Assembly (NCBI RefSeq): GCF_964340395.1
Contig: NC_135549.1
Location: 23,451,842-23,515,841 of the forward strand
DNA from: Glandiceps talaboti
Lineage: Eukaryota > Hemichordata > Enteropneusta > Spengelidae
Length of the DNA stretch: 64,000 nt
Reading direction: 5' to 3'
Part shown: positions 37,312 to 50,729 of the stretch, in pieces
How the letters are laid out: each line of letters opens with the position of its first letter
Position numbering within the stretch: the stretch's first letter is position 1
Translations under genes and position numbers: made by a program
Notes under the pieces: model-generated
What the model was told of the DNA's origin: nothing
Databases searched by the model: none
Seen by the model: the letters and a program-made list of their open reading frames with translations, nothing else

Positions 37312-38054
37312 ACGTTTTGCAAAACAACGAGCAAATGATAAACGAAACCTCGCAATACATTAAAACCTAGGAAACAAATACAAACTGGTTAGCTTTGAGG
37401 ATTAGCGATGAAATGTGATTACACGGTTCTGTACATTTGCATACAGCTCATTAAAATTCAACAGACTAGCACTGATAACGGATGGCATCAACGAATTGCA
37501 AGATACTATTTCTTTCAATTTTCTCCGAGTAATCTAATAAAGTACAGATGGCTTGTTGTACAAAACACCCGAAGACATTAAAACTCCGACTGACTACTTC
37601 ATACATATTACATGCATAAAGTGTCTGGAAGTTCGTCTACTCAGCTTTTATCCAAATGAATATGATATGCCATTATTCACTCAGTCCTGGGTTCAACGCA
37701 CTTCTTAACATAGAGCTGTAAATAGGGCAATTTAATGACATATAATGGCCAACTGATATAACTTATTCACAGTATAATGAACTCCAATATAAATATCATG
37801 CTCTTTTTCTTGTCTGATAATACATATATACAGTACTCGAATATGTTAAGTTTTTACGATCATGGATATACTTATCATGGACATACAGTATTCGAATATC
37901 AAATAATGATATGCACATGATGAATATTTCCTTTTATTTGTAAATATCGTTATTTGAATTCAAATGACGTCAGTAGGTAGCCATTATTCAGATGAACATC
38001 TTGAATACATTTGACAGGTGAACACATAATTTACATATATTCTAATATTAAGTA

Positions 38055-38088
38055 CACACATACATACATACATACATACATACATACA

Positions 38089-38117
<29 letters not shown>
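38055..38117. repeat. (CATA)n microsatellite
   Basis: About 15 tetranucleotide units, intronic. Confidence 0.95.
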
Positions 38118-38120
<3 letters not shown>

Positions 38121-38726
38121 CATAAACATGCATGCTGATAATGGCCATTGAAGTAATAGGTTTAGCTGACAGCATTACAGGCCTATGTGGTCAGTCAGAA
38201 GGGAAGCGAAGTAAAATCACAGGTAGTGATGTGGACAGGTTACAACAGTTCTGATTACGAGGCCCATTCTCGCATACATCTGATAGGCTCTATAGATTCG
38301 AATTTGCAGCTTCAATTGTTTTAATGAGTATCATCGGATTTTGTACGCTGCCCTTACTCGATAATCCATCGACCTCATTCACAGACTGTGAAATTATTGA
38401 CGTTTATAACAACATATACATTTTACCTGTTCTACTTGTAAATGATAGAAGGAGAAATAAAAAATTCAACTACAATTAAGTTTTCACAGAACAATACTAC
38501 AACTTCAAACCTTTTCCATCATGATTTTCCAATACACATCAATATGTCATGTAAGACGAGTACGAAAAATAGACTTTCTTAAGTCACTGGGAAATTCAAA
38601 AAAAAAACCTTTTGTTTAAATATTTTACGAAACACAACTGTCCTTTTGTATGAAGTGATAACCCGAGTGAATGACTGCAACACAGTCGACGTGTGAACGC
38701 GGAAGCCCAGTAACGTTTATCAGTCA

Positions 38727-38766
38727 GGTGGGTGGCGGGGCTGGGTGGGTGGTATGGGGGAGGGGG
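38727..38766 (+). other. G-quadruplex-forming tract
   Basis: Six G-runs of three to five within 40 nt, including GGGTGGCGGGGCTGGGTGGG, which fits G3+N1-7. It lies on the non-template strand of neighbouring plus transcription, and on the template side for the minus gene. Confidence 0.75.
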
Positions 38767-40137
38767 TTAGCCATAATATAAATTAGGGATGAGATGACCT
38801 CATTACATTCAGGACCTTATATTTATTCAGGGGAATGGCCAGGCTAATTAGGTAGCCTCAAAGTTGAAAATAATGTCACATGGCAGTTGTTTAATTTATG
38901 CAAATTACTGTAAAATGTTGTCAATAACAAATTTGGTCAATTGGCATTGACAACATTTATGTCCAAGTGATAGAGAGACAGACCATATCAATTATCTATT
39001 AAAACACTTTCAAAGTAATGGATTTTCGAGTACTATAATTTTATGTTGAGATGTCACAGTTCCTTCATAACAAAGATATTATGTAAGGTAACAAGGTATT
39101 AATATTAATAGTAATATATAAGATATATACATTAATGTGCTATTTTACTGAAATCAAAAGAAACAAATTTCATGTTCATCATTTTTCTAAAATCATGCCA
39201 TGGAGTGGATGACTTACATTATTAGCAATACTCAAGAAACAAATGTGGCGACGAATGACCTTTTTTTTAAAGTCAGTTCCCGTCGGATATTTACTTCGAG
39301 AGCTTTTTCGGGTATTTCCGGTCCCACTTAGACCACGCCATTTTGTGACGTCATAGTGAGAATGGTTTAGCATTCAGGCTATGAAGAGTGTAGTCAACAT
39401 TTTGACTAAAACTCAACAATGTTGTGAAGAAAATGCATCGCTGATGGTTGTGATAGACATCAGTAAACAAAAAACTACAACCTACACGTCTTAACAAACG
39501 GATGTTTACCCACACTACCCCCGACTATTGTATTTGTCTGTGGCTACCACAATAATTTATTTATTTGTGGTTTCTAACAATGTCTGCGTAATTCTCCAAG
39601 TTTTATTTTTCCCCTTTTCTTGAGTTTTGTGTGTAAGTGCTAATAAGACGTCGATGGAGCTGACAATGACGTCACAGATTTGAGATATTCACGCCTGACC
39701 TACAACATCTGTGCTCATTGACCAGATATCCTTGTGATCTCAATTGCCATTACTCAGATATTGTTGTCATGTGTATATGTCAGTTTTGACGTGTTTGTAA
39801 GAAATTTACAATGTGAGTATATGTGTGTAGCTGGTGATATCACCTATGCTATGTCAAAGAGAAGATTAATGTACATCCCGTATATTATTTAATAGAAGCA
39901 ATGAAGGGTAACAATTTCTTACAGCGACTGTTTGACTGATCGATGGCAATACCCGATGATGACACATTATGCATCAAGTATGTACGCATTCATGTGTTAC
40001 GTACAGTTATCGAAGGAATATGTTAGTCGCCATATTTTACTGAATTGAATCAAGATGCCACAATAGTATTCGTAACATCACGTACGTACGTACGTATACG
40101 TAAATACGTGTGTGTGTGCGCACGTGTGCATGCGTGG

Positions 40138-40222
40138 GTATGTATGTATGTATGTATGTATGTATGTATGTATGTATGTATGTGTGTGTTTGTGGGTTTG
40201 TATGTATGTATGTATGTATGTA

Positions 40223-40294
<72 letters not shown>
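40138..40294. repeat. (TATG)n then (TG)n compound microsatellite
   Basis: Tetranucleotide run to about 40,228, then a dinucleotide run of about 33 units. All open frames across it are repeat artefacts. Confidence 0.97.
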
Positions 40295-40296
<2 letters not shown>

Positions 40297-40554
40297 GACG
40301 CTTCAACGATACAACAGATAATAGGTATGACTGAAAGCATTGACCCATACACTACATGTAACCTGGACGCACATACCCATGAAATGTTCATCTGAAATAA
40401 TGACGTTGAAATCACGCGGTTGGGAGAACATTTTCCCCGCAGCTAATCAAACGTGATTGTATTTGGTGATAACTAACTTTAGGCGGTCTCTCTGTGTTAA
40501 ATGTTGGTTTATTGCTTGTCTCGACATGTGCATGAAAGTGCCTTTGTTCAGACA

Positions 40555-40745
40555 GGAACGATAAGGTCACCATCCAGGACAACAAAACATAGCTACATGG
40601 TACCTCATGCTTGACTAGCGTTTCATCAGAAATCCTTCTTTCCAAACACCATCAGGCTATGGAACACTCTGCCTAACCACATCAGAGTCAGTGTAGATTT
40701 GGACGCATTCAAAGGGAATATCCAGTCAATAACATCGCGTGTTTA
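40555..40745 (+). pseudogene. LINE reverse transcriptase C-terminal remnant
   Basis: The plus frame reads RSPSRTTKHSYMVPHA, a stop, then HQKSFFPNTIRLWNTLPNHI and VDLDAFKGNIQSI before a final stop. SFFP-TI-WN-LP-...-LDAFK is the standard C-terminus of CR1/Jockey-type reverse transcriptases. It is a 5'-truncated copy, typical of LINE insertion. Confidence 0.8.
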
Positions 40746-41689
40746 AATGCAAAATATTTTGTTCTTAAAAACTCTATATATTTTATGTTAACTTCCCACT
40801 GCTGCTATGCCGCCAGTACGACTTCACTAATTTCTGAGGACTACTTACAATGAATAAGAAATAGGAACATCAGATGACGAAACGGAGTACTGGGAAAGTG
40901 AAGATTACATTACCTTTTTTATGGGTAATAACTACATGAGAAGAAATAAACTTGCATTCTGTTTATAAGTCACATGGTTTTGCAATTCAACCAGATGAAA
41001 ACCACATTATAAAAATAAATGTACACATTTCCAATTATGTACTAGTAAAACGTTCACTTGCATGTATGAAATGAAAATGTCCCAGGCCGTATATGGCTGT
41101 TTACGCCTTCAGATCGGGATATTTAGCTAAAAATCTTCCGGCTAACGATAGACCCAAAATTTAGCTTGAATATCTACAGAGAGACATGAGCTCATTTGGA
41201 AATGAAACACTGAATAAGAAATTAATGAGAATATTTGAGTTTGACAATCTAATGATCTGAACTGTATAATGTAATCGTTAATCCCATTCTACGTTTGCAG
41301 GCACTATTATAATGTTTCATATGTAATTACAAAAAAAGCGATAATCTTACGCGTGGTAAATCGGTTTAGAATATACTGCAATATAGTCATGATATTATGA
41401 GAGGTTTTGACACTACTCCTAGTAATAACTGATTCGTGACTTCCGCAAGCATATCAATAAAGGAGGAAGAAATATACAGTTTTGCAATTGGCAATGAAAG
41501 GTGATAATACAAACACGTGACGTAACAGACATCAACATATACAGATACATTTAACATTTATTTCATAACTATTGCGCTTATTGAAAAGCGCATACTTAAA
41601 AAAATATACCAAACAAACACCAATTAATACACACCATAAGAAAAAAATTAGTAAATTAAAACAATTTCCAAAATAAAACACATATAAGG

Positions 41690-41850
41690 GTACAATGAAC
41701 TGTTACAAGTTGTAAGACAATTTAACAAGGTACGTCTTCTTTTAAATTGATCCAGTTCGTCGAAACATTTCAAATCTTCTGGAAAGGAATTCCACCGTCT
41801 CGAACCACAGAGCTAGACGGCAAAAGCCCTGTCATTCAACTTATTACAAG
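41690..41850 (-). pseudogene. LINE C-terminal remnant
   Basis: The minus frame reads DRAFAV, stop, LCGSRRWNSFPEDLKCFDEL, then DQFKRRRTLL. The wording RAF.V.G.R.WNS.PEDL...DQFK is a reverse transcriptase C-terminus from another family than the one at 40.6 kb. Confidence 0.7.
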
Positions 41851-44800
41851 ATCGTGGAACTACGAGATTTACAGTCATAAGACTTGTACACTTTGTCAGC
41901 TCGGTCAATGTCATGAACATTAAAGTTGCAGAACCGAATTTAAAGGTAGAAATGTTCAGATAGATTTAAGCAATGACCGTAACCTAGAAACGTTTCGGGC
42001 ATAATCACTGTAATTTTTTATCAATTGAATTATTACGGCCACAAAGCTATCAGTGCAAGCGCAATCTACGCAAACATTGAATTCACACTAATTATCCCTG
42101 TCCTAGTGAGATATTGCAATATAAAACCACAATTTTCCCACGGAATACCACTCCTTGTGAAAGGTATAAAGATCTGAAACCTTAAAAAACCTCACAATGC
42201 TGATGTCAAATTTGCATGATATACGCTATGTACAAGCTGTGTAGTATTGTGAATAATTAATTATGCCTAGAGGGGCAGCAAAGATTACATATAGATGGCA
42301 CAAAAGGGATTTTACCTTGTATTAAATAATTGCCATTAATATGATAATCATCAACATATGGCTTGATAACTTCCAAGAGACATATTTAGTGATATTGACA
42401 GATTATGATGTCAGAATAACGTCATGTGAATGATGTAGCACTATATTTGATTATCAAATAGAAAAAAAACTTGTTAAGATAAAATGTCATTGGTCCAATA
42501 GAGTAGAAAATAGCCGACGTTTCGGGAATAACCTTTCCCAAGAACTGAATCGTAACACTACTAAAAGGGTTTCTACGAAGGCGTATCATATATCATTTAT
42601 ATTGCCTCGTTTGGCGTGTTTGGATTATGAATATTTGATACCTAACCAAATGCAATTTATTTTTTCTTTGACTTGAAATCGTCTTCGCAAATACACGTAC
42701 TCTGTCGAGTACGATTATTCCAAACAAAGTACGGTATTCGATATAAGATGTAGAGTGAAGGATGAGTGTTTATCTTTGTCACTCCGGAGATGTAATTGGA
42801 ATTATCAAGGTTATGTAAGGTTTCAACAAGACATTCTAAGTGTCCTTCAAGAAGTGTTTACGATAGCCTGTGTTCTCATTGAATCAGTTTTACTCCACAA
42901 ATGTACTGCAAGCTGAAAACGGACACTTACGTCACTACATATTCGATGTGTTGCTAAGAGCTTAGTTACTCGCACAATTTCAATCAGCAGGCAGATCTAG
43001 AGCACGAGGTTCATGCCCAAGGTTCGTGCATATACTGTCTAATTGCACAGCCGCTACAATCACACACCGTCTAGTGTGTCAGAAATTGAGACTAAAATAC
43101 AGTTGTAGCCGGCCCTGCTAATTACTTCCCGGGAGATACAAGAGGAGCCCGGGAGCAAACCAGTGGCCAAGTGACACTCAAAAGTCGATATATCGATTTA
43201 TGTTCACTGGGATACTGCAAATATATGTTGACCAGAATTTAGTAGATTCAAGCCACTAAATACACGTATACAAACATGTCCATAACATATGAAAAGGAAT
43301 ACTGGAATACATCAATCCCTTACGTCAACGGACTCTTTCGTTATCGAGTCCGACACATTATTCACAATGTTTCTAACTGCCTACATGATTGTATAGACTA
43401 GAGTAAGGTTACACAATTTGCTCTTCAACCGATCAGTGTAATTTACACAGTTTGTTGTATGACCAATCAGGCGCCAGGCAAGTATGCAAATCATGCACGG
43501 GCAAAGTGTTATTCGATCATGTCTGCTGCTAGGAGAAGGGTTCTTGTAGTCATCGACATTTTTTAAATGTCAAATTCTAGTAAAATCTAAAGAAATAAAA
43601 CGCATGCGCAATGTTGCGTTTGAAAATTGATATTTGGATTTAACTTTTTCTTTTGTATTTATAGAATTGTTATCATTTTCTTTTGTTGGGTACAAAAAAA
43701 TATACGAATTTAAAGTAGAATGCACCTCATCGGGGACAAATTGCACCTACAATCAAAGTTTTTAAAATCTCTCGAAACCTTCTCATATGGAAGCTTGCTT
43801 CTGGTCTTTTTTTGAAACAATTTAAGAAATTGTAAGGTTCACCATCTTGTGTTCAAGGAAACCATATTGGATTCTAAAATTGCTTAATTCTGATAAAAGT
43901 TCAGTTGCTATTTCAAACATTTGTACAGAAACCCTAAATTGTTTCTTCTTGATTTGAATTGAGAATGAATTGCATGAGCAAAGTATCAAGAAGAGTTTCA
44001 ACTTTCACTTTCCTGCCAGTATCTCTCACAAAAATATATATTCAAGTTTACAATAGAGATGTTAAATCACGTTTATGCCAAATTTGCATTTGTTATTATA
44101 TTAGAAGGATATAGCACGCAGGCAATATAGGATATTAATAACCATTGCAAACAGTATATGTGTCAGGTTAAATTACATCCGAGTCAAGACAGACACGTTC
44201 AATGTTGCAAGAATATCAGGAAATATCAATATTTACCTCGTCCGGTTTAGCTTACATGCACATGTATTGATTTCCTCTCAGATGAAATTTTAAGAGAACT
44301 GCACATAATCGATTTAAAGCCAGGGAAACAGTGTATACATTTTATTATCCCCATTGGCTATTTGAAAGAAACAATCATGTTGAAATCATTAGAGTGTTTT
44401 TATAACAGTAATTGAAATAGTAAATGGTTTTAATTTACCCAATAAGCTATACAGCTTTCATGAATCAATAACAATGTCTGTCTGTGTTGTAAAAGTTACA
44501 TTATTCCGTCAAATTGGCTCCAAACTATAGCAAACATAGCAAATTACATTTGGTTTATCCCACGAAATCGAGGACGGGTCCCTATAGACTCGCGTCAGGA
44601 TGTGGAGGAGACATTGTAATAGCTATGTACGATAATTTATATATAGTCTGATGGGGCAAATGGTGAACGCATCCTGGGCAAATGTGATTGTACAATATGA
44701 ATTAACACAGTCACCCTAATTAACCAACTAACGAACCAACCAGCCAACAATCACCACCACTACTACCATAACCATCATCACGTCAACAACTTTAATGTAA

Positions 44801-45026
44801 CACCACCACCACGCGACTACTACGTATACTGCTGCTTACACTACTACTGAACCTGCTTGCGCTACTACTGAACCTGCTATTACCAGTGCGTGTCTGGACA
44901 TAACCTATTTAGTTGGTTAGTTAGTTTGTTAAATACTAGTTCGTTCCTTCGTTCGTTAGTTTGTTTTGTTTCTGGGATGAAATGAGAGTAAAGCTGTGTG
45001 AAAATTTCTTTGCTTTCGTATAAGGT

Positions 45027-45232
45027 ATATGTGTATGTATGTATGTATGTATGTATGTATGTATGTATGTATGTATGTATGTATGTATGTATGTACGTAC
45101 GTACGTACATACGTACACATACATACATACATACATACATACATACATACATACATACATACATACATACACACGTACATACATCCATCCATCCATCCAT
45201 CCATCATACATACATATATACATATACCTTAC

Positions 45233-45278
<46 letters not shown>

Positions 45279-45294
45279 GTATGTATGGTGTATG

Positions 45295-45328
<34 letters not shown>

Positions 45329-45356
45329 TGTATGTATGTATGTATGTATGTATGCA

Positions 45357-45390
<34 letters not shown>

Positions 45391-45410
45391 CATGTATGTA
45401 TGACAAAATC
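45027..45410. repeat. Compound, partly palindromic tetranucleotide microsatellite
   Basis: Successive (TATG)n, (TACG)n, (CATA)n, (CCAT)n, (TGTC)n, (TATG)n and (TGTC)n blocks. The first (TATG) block and the (CATA) block are inverse complements around a GTACGTACGTAC centre, so about 150 bp can fold back. All long open frames across it (Tyr/Thr/Val/Cys repeats) are spurious. Confidence 0.95.
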
Positions 45411-46449
45411 TCCAACATAGGCAAGTACAATGTAAAAATGATCAATTGTGAAAGAGTTTCTTCATGCAAATAAGCCAAGTTCTACGCAATGATCGTCGCT
45501 TGTTATGATCGCGATGTGAAGTAACGTGTTTGTCAGCAGACATAAAACACTTCATCTAGACATGCGCAGTGACCTTTGAACGTTAACAACTATAGATTAC
45601 TGAATGTGACTCCATGTGATGTTACAGCAGCACACTTTGACATTTCAGTTTATTGCCACCCCCTCCCCCCAAATAAATGCTGCTATGGTCTGGCCGAGAG
45701 AACACTGTCATCACACTGTGTGTATCTGATATCATGAAACATGAAACGAGACGTACACCTCATTAAAATAGAGTAGTATGTTCCTTGACATAAAAGTTGA
45801 AAATTACGGTATCAGTAATGAGACGATGTGTCCAAAACGCAAGGGGATTTCAACAATGAACCATTGCTTACCATTGTATCACGAGGCTAACTATTCAGTA
45901 AAGTGTTTTTGCGTATAGCACTATTAAAATAGCAAAAGCGATGTAGATGGAAATACGAAATAACCACCTTGAAGGGTTCCGTCATTCAGAAAATCCAATA
46001 TTATATATTACAGCTTAGGTTATGCTATATAGAGCGAATGTATATAAATAATTGATGAAACAATTAATGCATGACATTTATACCATGCATGAGCATAAAA
46101 ATATGGAATATATACTCTGGTCGTTACATCACGACAACGCGCCTGTAAGTCACGACAACGCGTGTCTATATCACTGGTTCTGCTGTGTTCGAAATACGAG
46201 ACAAAACGTTCAAATTTACTATTACTTTCCCCGTTTTTTCTTTGATATTACTAGCGCTGGTATAATTATGCTATTCTCCAATATTTTTCTTTATTCAGCC
46301 GGAAAATACTCTTTACCTAACGGTTAACACTACGAGTCGCTAGACGAGTAGTGACAAAGCCCCCTTGGGTCACTCGTATTTTCCTTGACTGGACGAAGAA
46401 CAAAAACCCTAATATTTCTCCAATGTGAATAACATCTAAAAGTACTCAC

Positions 46450-46689
46450 GTTCAGGTTTGGGTTTGAGTTGTACCAGTGGGTGTTCATGAGTCTGTTCAC
46501 GATTTTGACGATTCCGACGTCGGTTTCTCATGGCGAATCGTATACAACTTGTACATATGGACAAGATGATAACGACAACAACAGCTACCATAACAGTTCG
46601 GAATCTATAGGTGTTGGCGGTATTTTCAAACGAGTCTTCGCCATGTACAATGCCAGTTGTCTTAGTAACTTTTTGACGCGGCCTTGTAT
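46450..46689 (-). CDS. EGF-type type I membrane protein, exon 4 (transmembrane)
   Basis: A 240-nt exon with acceptor TTATCTTAATTACAG and perfect donor GTGAGT, phase 1 at both ends. It encodes residues 125-205 of the model: an extracellular juxtamembrane stretch (TRPRQKVTKTTGIVHGEDSF), a single hydrophobic helix TVMVAVVVVIILSICTSCI at about 156-174, then a strongly basic stop-transfer run RFAMRNRRRNRQNR. The basic side fixes a type I orientation, N-terminus outside. It joins exon 3 as GAT (Asp125) and exon 5 as CAT (His205). Confidence 0.9.
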
Positions 46690-46807
46690 CTGTAATTAAG
46701 ATAATTACAAGTGATCGGTCGGTAAAGCTAGTTTTTAGAGACCTATTCAAGAAAGGGAAACGTTATGTGATCAAACGACTATCTGTTATGTTATAATAAT
46801 TTAACCC

Positions 46808-46846
46808 CCAACCAACCAACCAACCAACCAACCAACCAACCAACCA
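46808..46846. repeat. (CCAA)n microsatellite
   Basis: About nine CCAA units, followed closely by an (AT)n run at 46,865-46,916. Confidence 0.95.
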
Positions 46847-46860
46847 ATCCATCCATTTAT

Positions 46861-46864
<4 letters not shown>

Positions 46865-46916
<52 letters not shown>
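46865..46916. repeat. (AT)n microsatellite
   Basis: About 26 AT units in intron 3 of the EGF-type gene. Confidence 0.95.
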
Positions 46917-46921
<5 letters not shown>

Positions 46922-47605
46922 TTATATATATTATCCCAGTACGTACCTATATTTCACCTAATTCATAAGCAAAATTGTATCGTTGTGAAAGCGACGATGT
47001 GGTCCTTAGATTACTCAAACGTCTTCACTTCTAGACCGTTGAAGGTATTTAAGGAATTGGCATAGAAAAGCTTCGATATGTAGTTGTTATTTCAAGTCAC
47101 GTCCAGTCAACGAATAGACTAAATGTATCAAAATTCATACAAGAGGGTTGCCCTGATTGAAAATCTAATATAACCACTGCTTGTAGGCCATGGTTCATTT
47201 TCTTGTATGCAAATTCTTTGTTTGAAGTTCGCTTTCTAAAGTGGTTTTTATATCTACGGCAAGTATCTCAGTAAATCAAAGAATTCACTCTTGTGGCACA
47301 CATATACACGCTATATCATGGCGGTTCCCTTCCTACTATATATTTCTAAGCAGTTGTCGACGATATATGTATACCGTTGTAATGAATTTCCAATGACTGT
47401 GTTTGAATTTGTGATACAGAACATATTTGACTCCGCACCCTGGAGTTCTGACATGACGCAGTTTGTACATGTCGCCAATCACTAGTATCTTTTGTTGCGA
47501 TCGTTCACCAAGGTGTAAAGACAACATATACTGTCTCGTAAGTCTAGACATAGACGTTAGAGAGACTCTCCATGGTCTATCTTGGGACGTGATTCAAGTT
47601 GTAGT

Positions 47606-48032
47606 CCCGGGAGGGGGGGGTACCACTGGCCAGATCTGGTAGGGGTGTGTGGCCAATGCTGTCAACCCCAGACCCCATTTTAGACCCAAAACCAATACCC
47701 CGTTTTAGACCGTTCAACATTCGCGCATGCGCAGTTAACGTAATAATGCATTATGGGGCGATATCTAGAACCAAGCGTTTCATGGGGGTGTGCATACTAT
47801 CTTAACCAGTGAATTAGAAGGGGGGAATCCTGAACTCGTCGAAGATCCTTCCAGGACCCCATTTTAGACCTAACAAAATAAACAAATTGTGAAATGTGGA
47901 CCCCATTTTAGACTCATTAGCTCTCAAAAGACAGTACCCATGTTAGACCAAAGAGCGAAAAACCCTACCCCAAAGGGCGGCACGTATACGTATACCCAAT
48001 AGGTGGGAGTACCCCCCCCCCCGGGGGGGGGG
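47606..48032. mobile_element. hAT-like MITE, 427 bp, with 8-bp target duplication
   Basis: Flanked on both sides by GTTGTAGT (47,598-47,605 and 48,033-48,040). The left terminus CCCGGGAGGGGGGGGTACCA and the right terminus (reverse complement C10-G12-TACTCCCACC) form G/C-rich terminal inverted repeats. The interior has five degenerate copies of a GACCCCATTTTAGACC motif. It encodes no transposase. The 8-bp duplication points to a hAT-type mobiliser; this is inference. Confidence 0.8.
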
Positions 48033-50567
48033 GTTGTAGTCTCCTTTGTGTCACGTTTCAGGACACTCATAATTATGCGTATCCTATTATTGAGCACCAG
48101 CAGTCTCACGTGGCCCCGGAATTGAGTTTGGCCATTAGGCCAAACTTAGGGCGTTCATGATATTTAGGCTACGGCAAGTTTTTCTCTAAATGTCGCCTTG
48201 TCGGCTGTTTATGTTCAACTACACTTACGTGTATTTTTACTTTTTGAGAAATATATTACACCTTAATTGATTTCATGATCAAGTAAACTTCAACCACACC
48301 AGAATAGGAATAATGAAGAATTGATCGAAAAACAGATTTGTCAATTCATTATCAATTCATCAGCATACAATCATTTGATATCTTTAAAAAAATAGTGTCA
48401 TTACAAAATGCAACTTCTCTTCGGTTGAGAATGTATGTCAGACAAGAGAATCTAGTGAGAGAGAGAAAGCTTTTGTTATATTTTGTGTATTTATGGAGGC
48501 GTTAGGTTTTATAGTCTCATCACTGTGACAAATGCACGCGAATAGATTTCACAACGTCATGGTATAAGGCTAACTGGCCAGCTATTCATCAACCATTTAG
48601 ATAGGCTGCATAGAAATGCCAATACAAAGTAATCATGTTTGCTTCATATACGTAATTCGTATTGTACTGGCATATAGTTAATCTTTGTCTTCACACGCTA
48701 AGTCAACATGCGAACACCTGTATATAGACGCCGTTGTTACTAGCCATGTAGCAATATAAGTTTAAACGTTCACCCTTTCTGAAATTCAAATAATTAAATT
48801 CACAACCCATTTAAGGAATCTATTTGCTATCGAACTAATTTCCCGAATTCTTCATATGCAAATAATAAACATAGAAATTAAAATACATAGATTTGTGTTT
48901 TTTGCCTTGACAGGAAGAATGTGTGCTGTATGATAAATAAGAATTTATAAATGTCGAGTTCCACTGTGACATTAAAAACGCAGTTTGTCGCATTATATTT
49001 GTTTAGGAGTGAGTGTGGGAGTTTGAAAACGCCCACGGAATGTCTTTAAAATGATATATAATACTGTCATTGGATACAACAGGCCTAAAAGGTTATCTAA
49101 TATGTCTATCGAACCTAAATGTAGTACTGTTTTCATATCACACGAACTAACCTTTCCTTGCTTCTCATCTCATGTTTGATGGTATAGATGAAATAAACGT
49201 TCAAACAACTTTGAGTATGACAAATATACACTATCGAATGCTTTACTAGATGTGTCTTATATCATTAAATTATAGTGACAATAAAAGAGAACAATTTATC
49301 AGAAATAAGGGAAGATTTCCAAATACTATGGTAGTTTACATAACATACGATATAAACCAATGTGCTGTAAATGCAATTTTGTGACTTTTCTTGTGGTTTT
49401 TTGGTATTTGTTAATATTTTGTTGCGCCGAAAGAACATACATTTAGTTGCTAACGTCTAAATTTTGGAGTCGACATAAAGTACACAGCGTTGGTGATGCG
49501 AGCAACATTTGCCAATTTGTACAGATATCAAGATCAAGACCAAAACAGCCTTGACATTTAAAATTGAGGATGTAAACTAACTAGTATCAAAGAACACGGC
49601 TAGCAGTTAAAATTGTTTCCGTACAGTATGAAATGTAATAATGTAAATCTTCCACTTCATGAACTAGTTTCAACCCTGAAAGGAGCAGCAGAATATGGAT
49701 CGAAAGCTTTCTTCTGTATACTAGTTATTACACTTCCTATATCGGAAGATTTATAGACGAATCTAAGTATCACATTTCCTTTACAAGATTACCAGCTGTC
49801 AGAAGTAGTCTTCGAAGGTCACAGTGGATTTCATACGATTGTAACACCGACGTATTAGGGCTTTTGTTAGTTAACCTCCAACACATGAGGGGTTAGAGGT
49901 CAAATTGAAGAAAACAATCATTACATTGCTGATGTTGATTGCATCTACATTTGAAAATAGTACTCGTAAAATAAAACTGTTTCTAAAATTTGTGTCTACT
50001 TCTCAAATTAAACACCTTGGAATAGACTGATATAATTTATATTGAGTGCCCAAAATATTTTAGCACAGGTTCGAAACAACAAATGATGGAAGAGATACAA
50101 TGCATCAGATGTTCTCGCTAAGGTAAGGATGGATGCACCTGGGAATATAATATACACACATACATGTCATTTATCTGTTAGACGTCCTTACTTTGTATTC
50201 AAAACCAGTTTGATCTGGTATATATACTACGTGACGTAACTACCCTTAGGTCATGCTGAGTCGATCAGGCAACTCAGAACATTTGGAAAGATATAGCAAC
50301 AACAAAGCATAACATAACATAACATAACAAAACACAACACGACATGGCATGACATGAAATGACATCATTGACATGACATGACGTGACATGACATAACATC
50401 ACATATAACATTACTTAGGGTATTGTACCTCTGTTAAATTAATATATCAGTGTCTTGTCGTACAAACATCCAACTCTACACACTCACTAAAACACGAAAG
50501 GTTCGTGTACCATTGGCGAGATCAAGTCATATGCAGTTAATGTTGATTGCATGGACAAAATAATTAC

Positions 50568-50729
50568 CTCTAGTCTTTGCTGTTGTTAGGGCATCTGTAA
50601 CATTTTCGGTAGAATTGCTCGTGAAGTTACCAGTAAAGTTAGTGGTGAAGTTACTATACAGTGTTGTGTTCTCTGTAAATGCTGTAAATAATGTAGAAGA
50701 AATGGGTACCTTCGGAGTAGTTGTCGACG
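50568..50729 (-). CDS. EGF-type type I membrane protein, exon 3 (N-glycosylated stalk)
   Basis: A 162-nt exon, phase 1 at both ends. The donor is G|GTAATT; the acceptor GATCAACAG follows a textbook branch-point sequence CACTAAC. It encodes residues 71-125: STTTPKVPISSTLFTAFTEN then a five-fold four-residue repeat N-x-T/S-x. Six N-glycosylation sequons fall within about 26 residues, with many Ser/Thr for O-glycosylation. This is a rigid mucin-like stalk between the EGF module and the membrane. Alternative in-frame acceptors exist 42-51 nt further in, so the 5' edge is less certain than the donor. Confidence 0.82.

Larger units (their letters stand above)
36149..46449. other. 10.3-kb intron 4 of the EGF-type gene
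   Basis: Bounded by donor GAAC|GTGAGT and acceptor TATCTAG. It holds two unrelated LINE tails (40,555-40,745 plus; 41,690-41,850 minus), G-rich and tetranucleotide tracts and a large inverted microsatellite. An unseen extra phase 1-1 exon cannot be excluded. Confidence 0.7.
46690..50567. other. Intron 3 of the EGF-type gene
   Basis: 3.9 kb. It holds the hAT-like MITE at 47,606-48,032, (CCAA)n, (AT)n and a degenerate ACATG pentanucleotide run at 50,308-50,405. No exon recognised. Confidence 0.65.

Noticed and set aside
44936-45478. 180-codon and similar frames at 45 kb (Tyr/Ile/His/Thr and Cys/Val/Met repeats)
   Set aside because: Generated entirely by tetranucleotide repeats with no host coding sequence.
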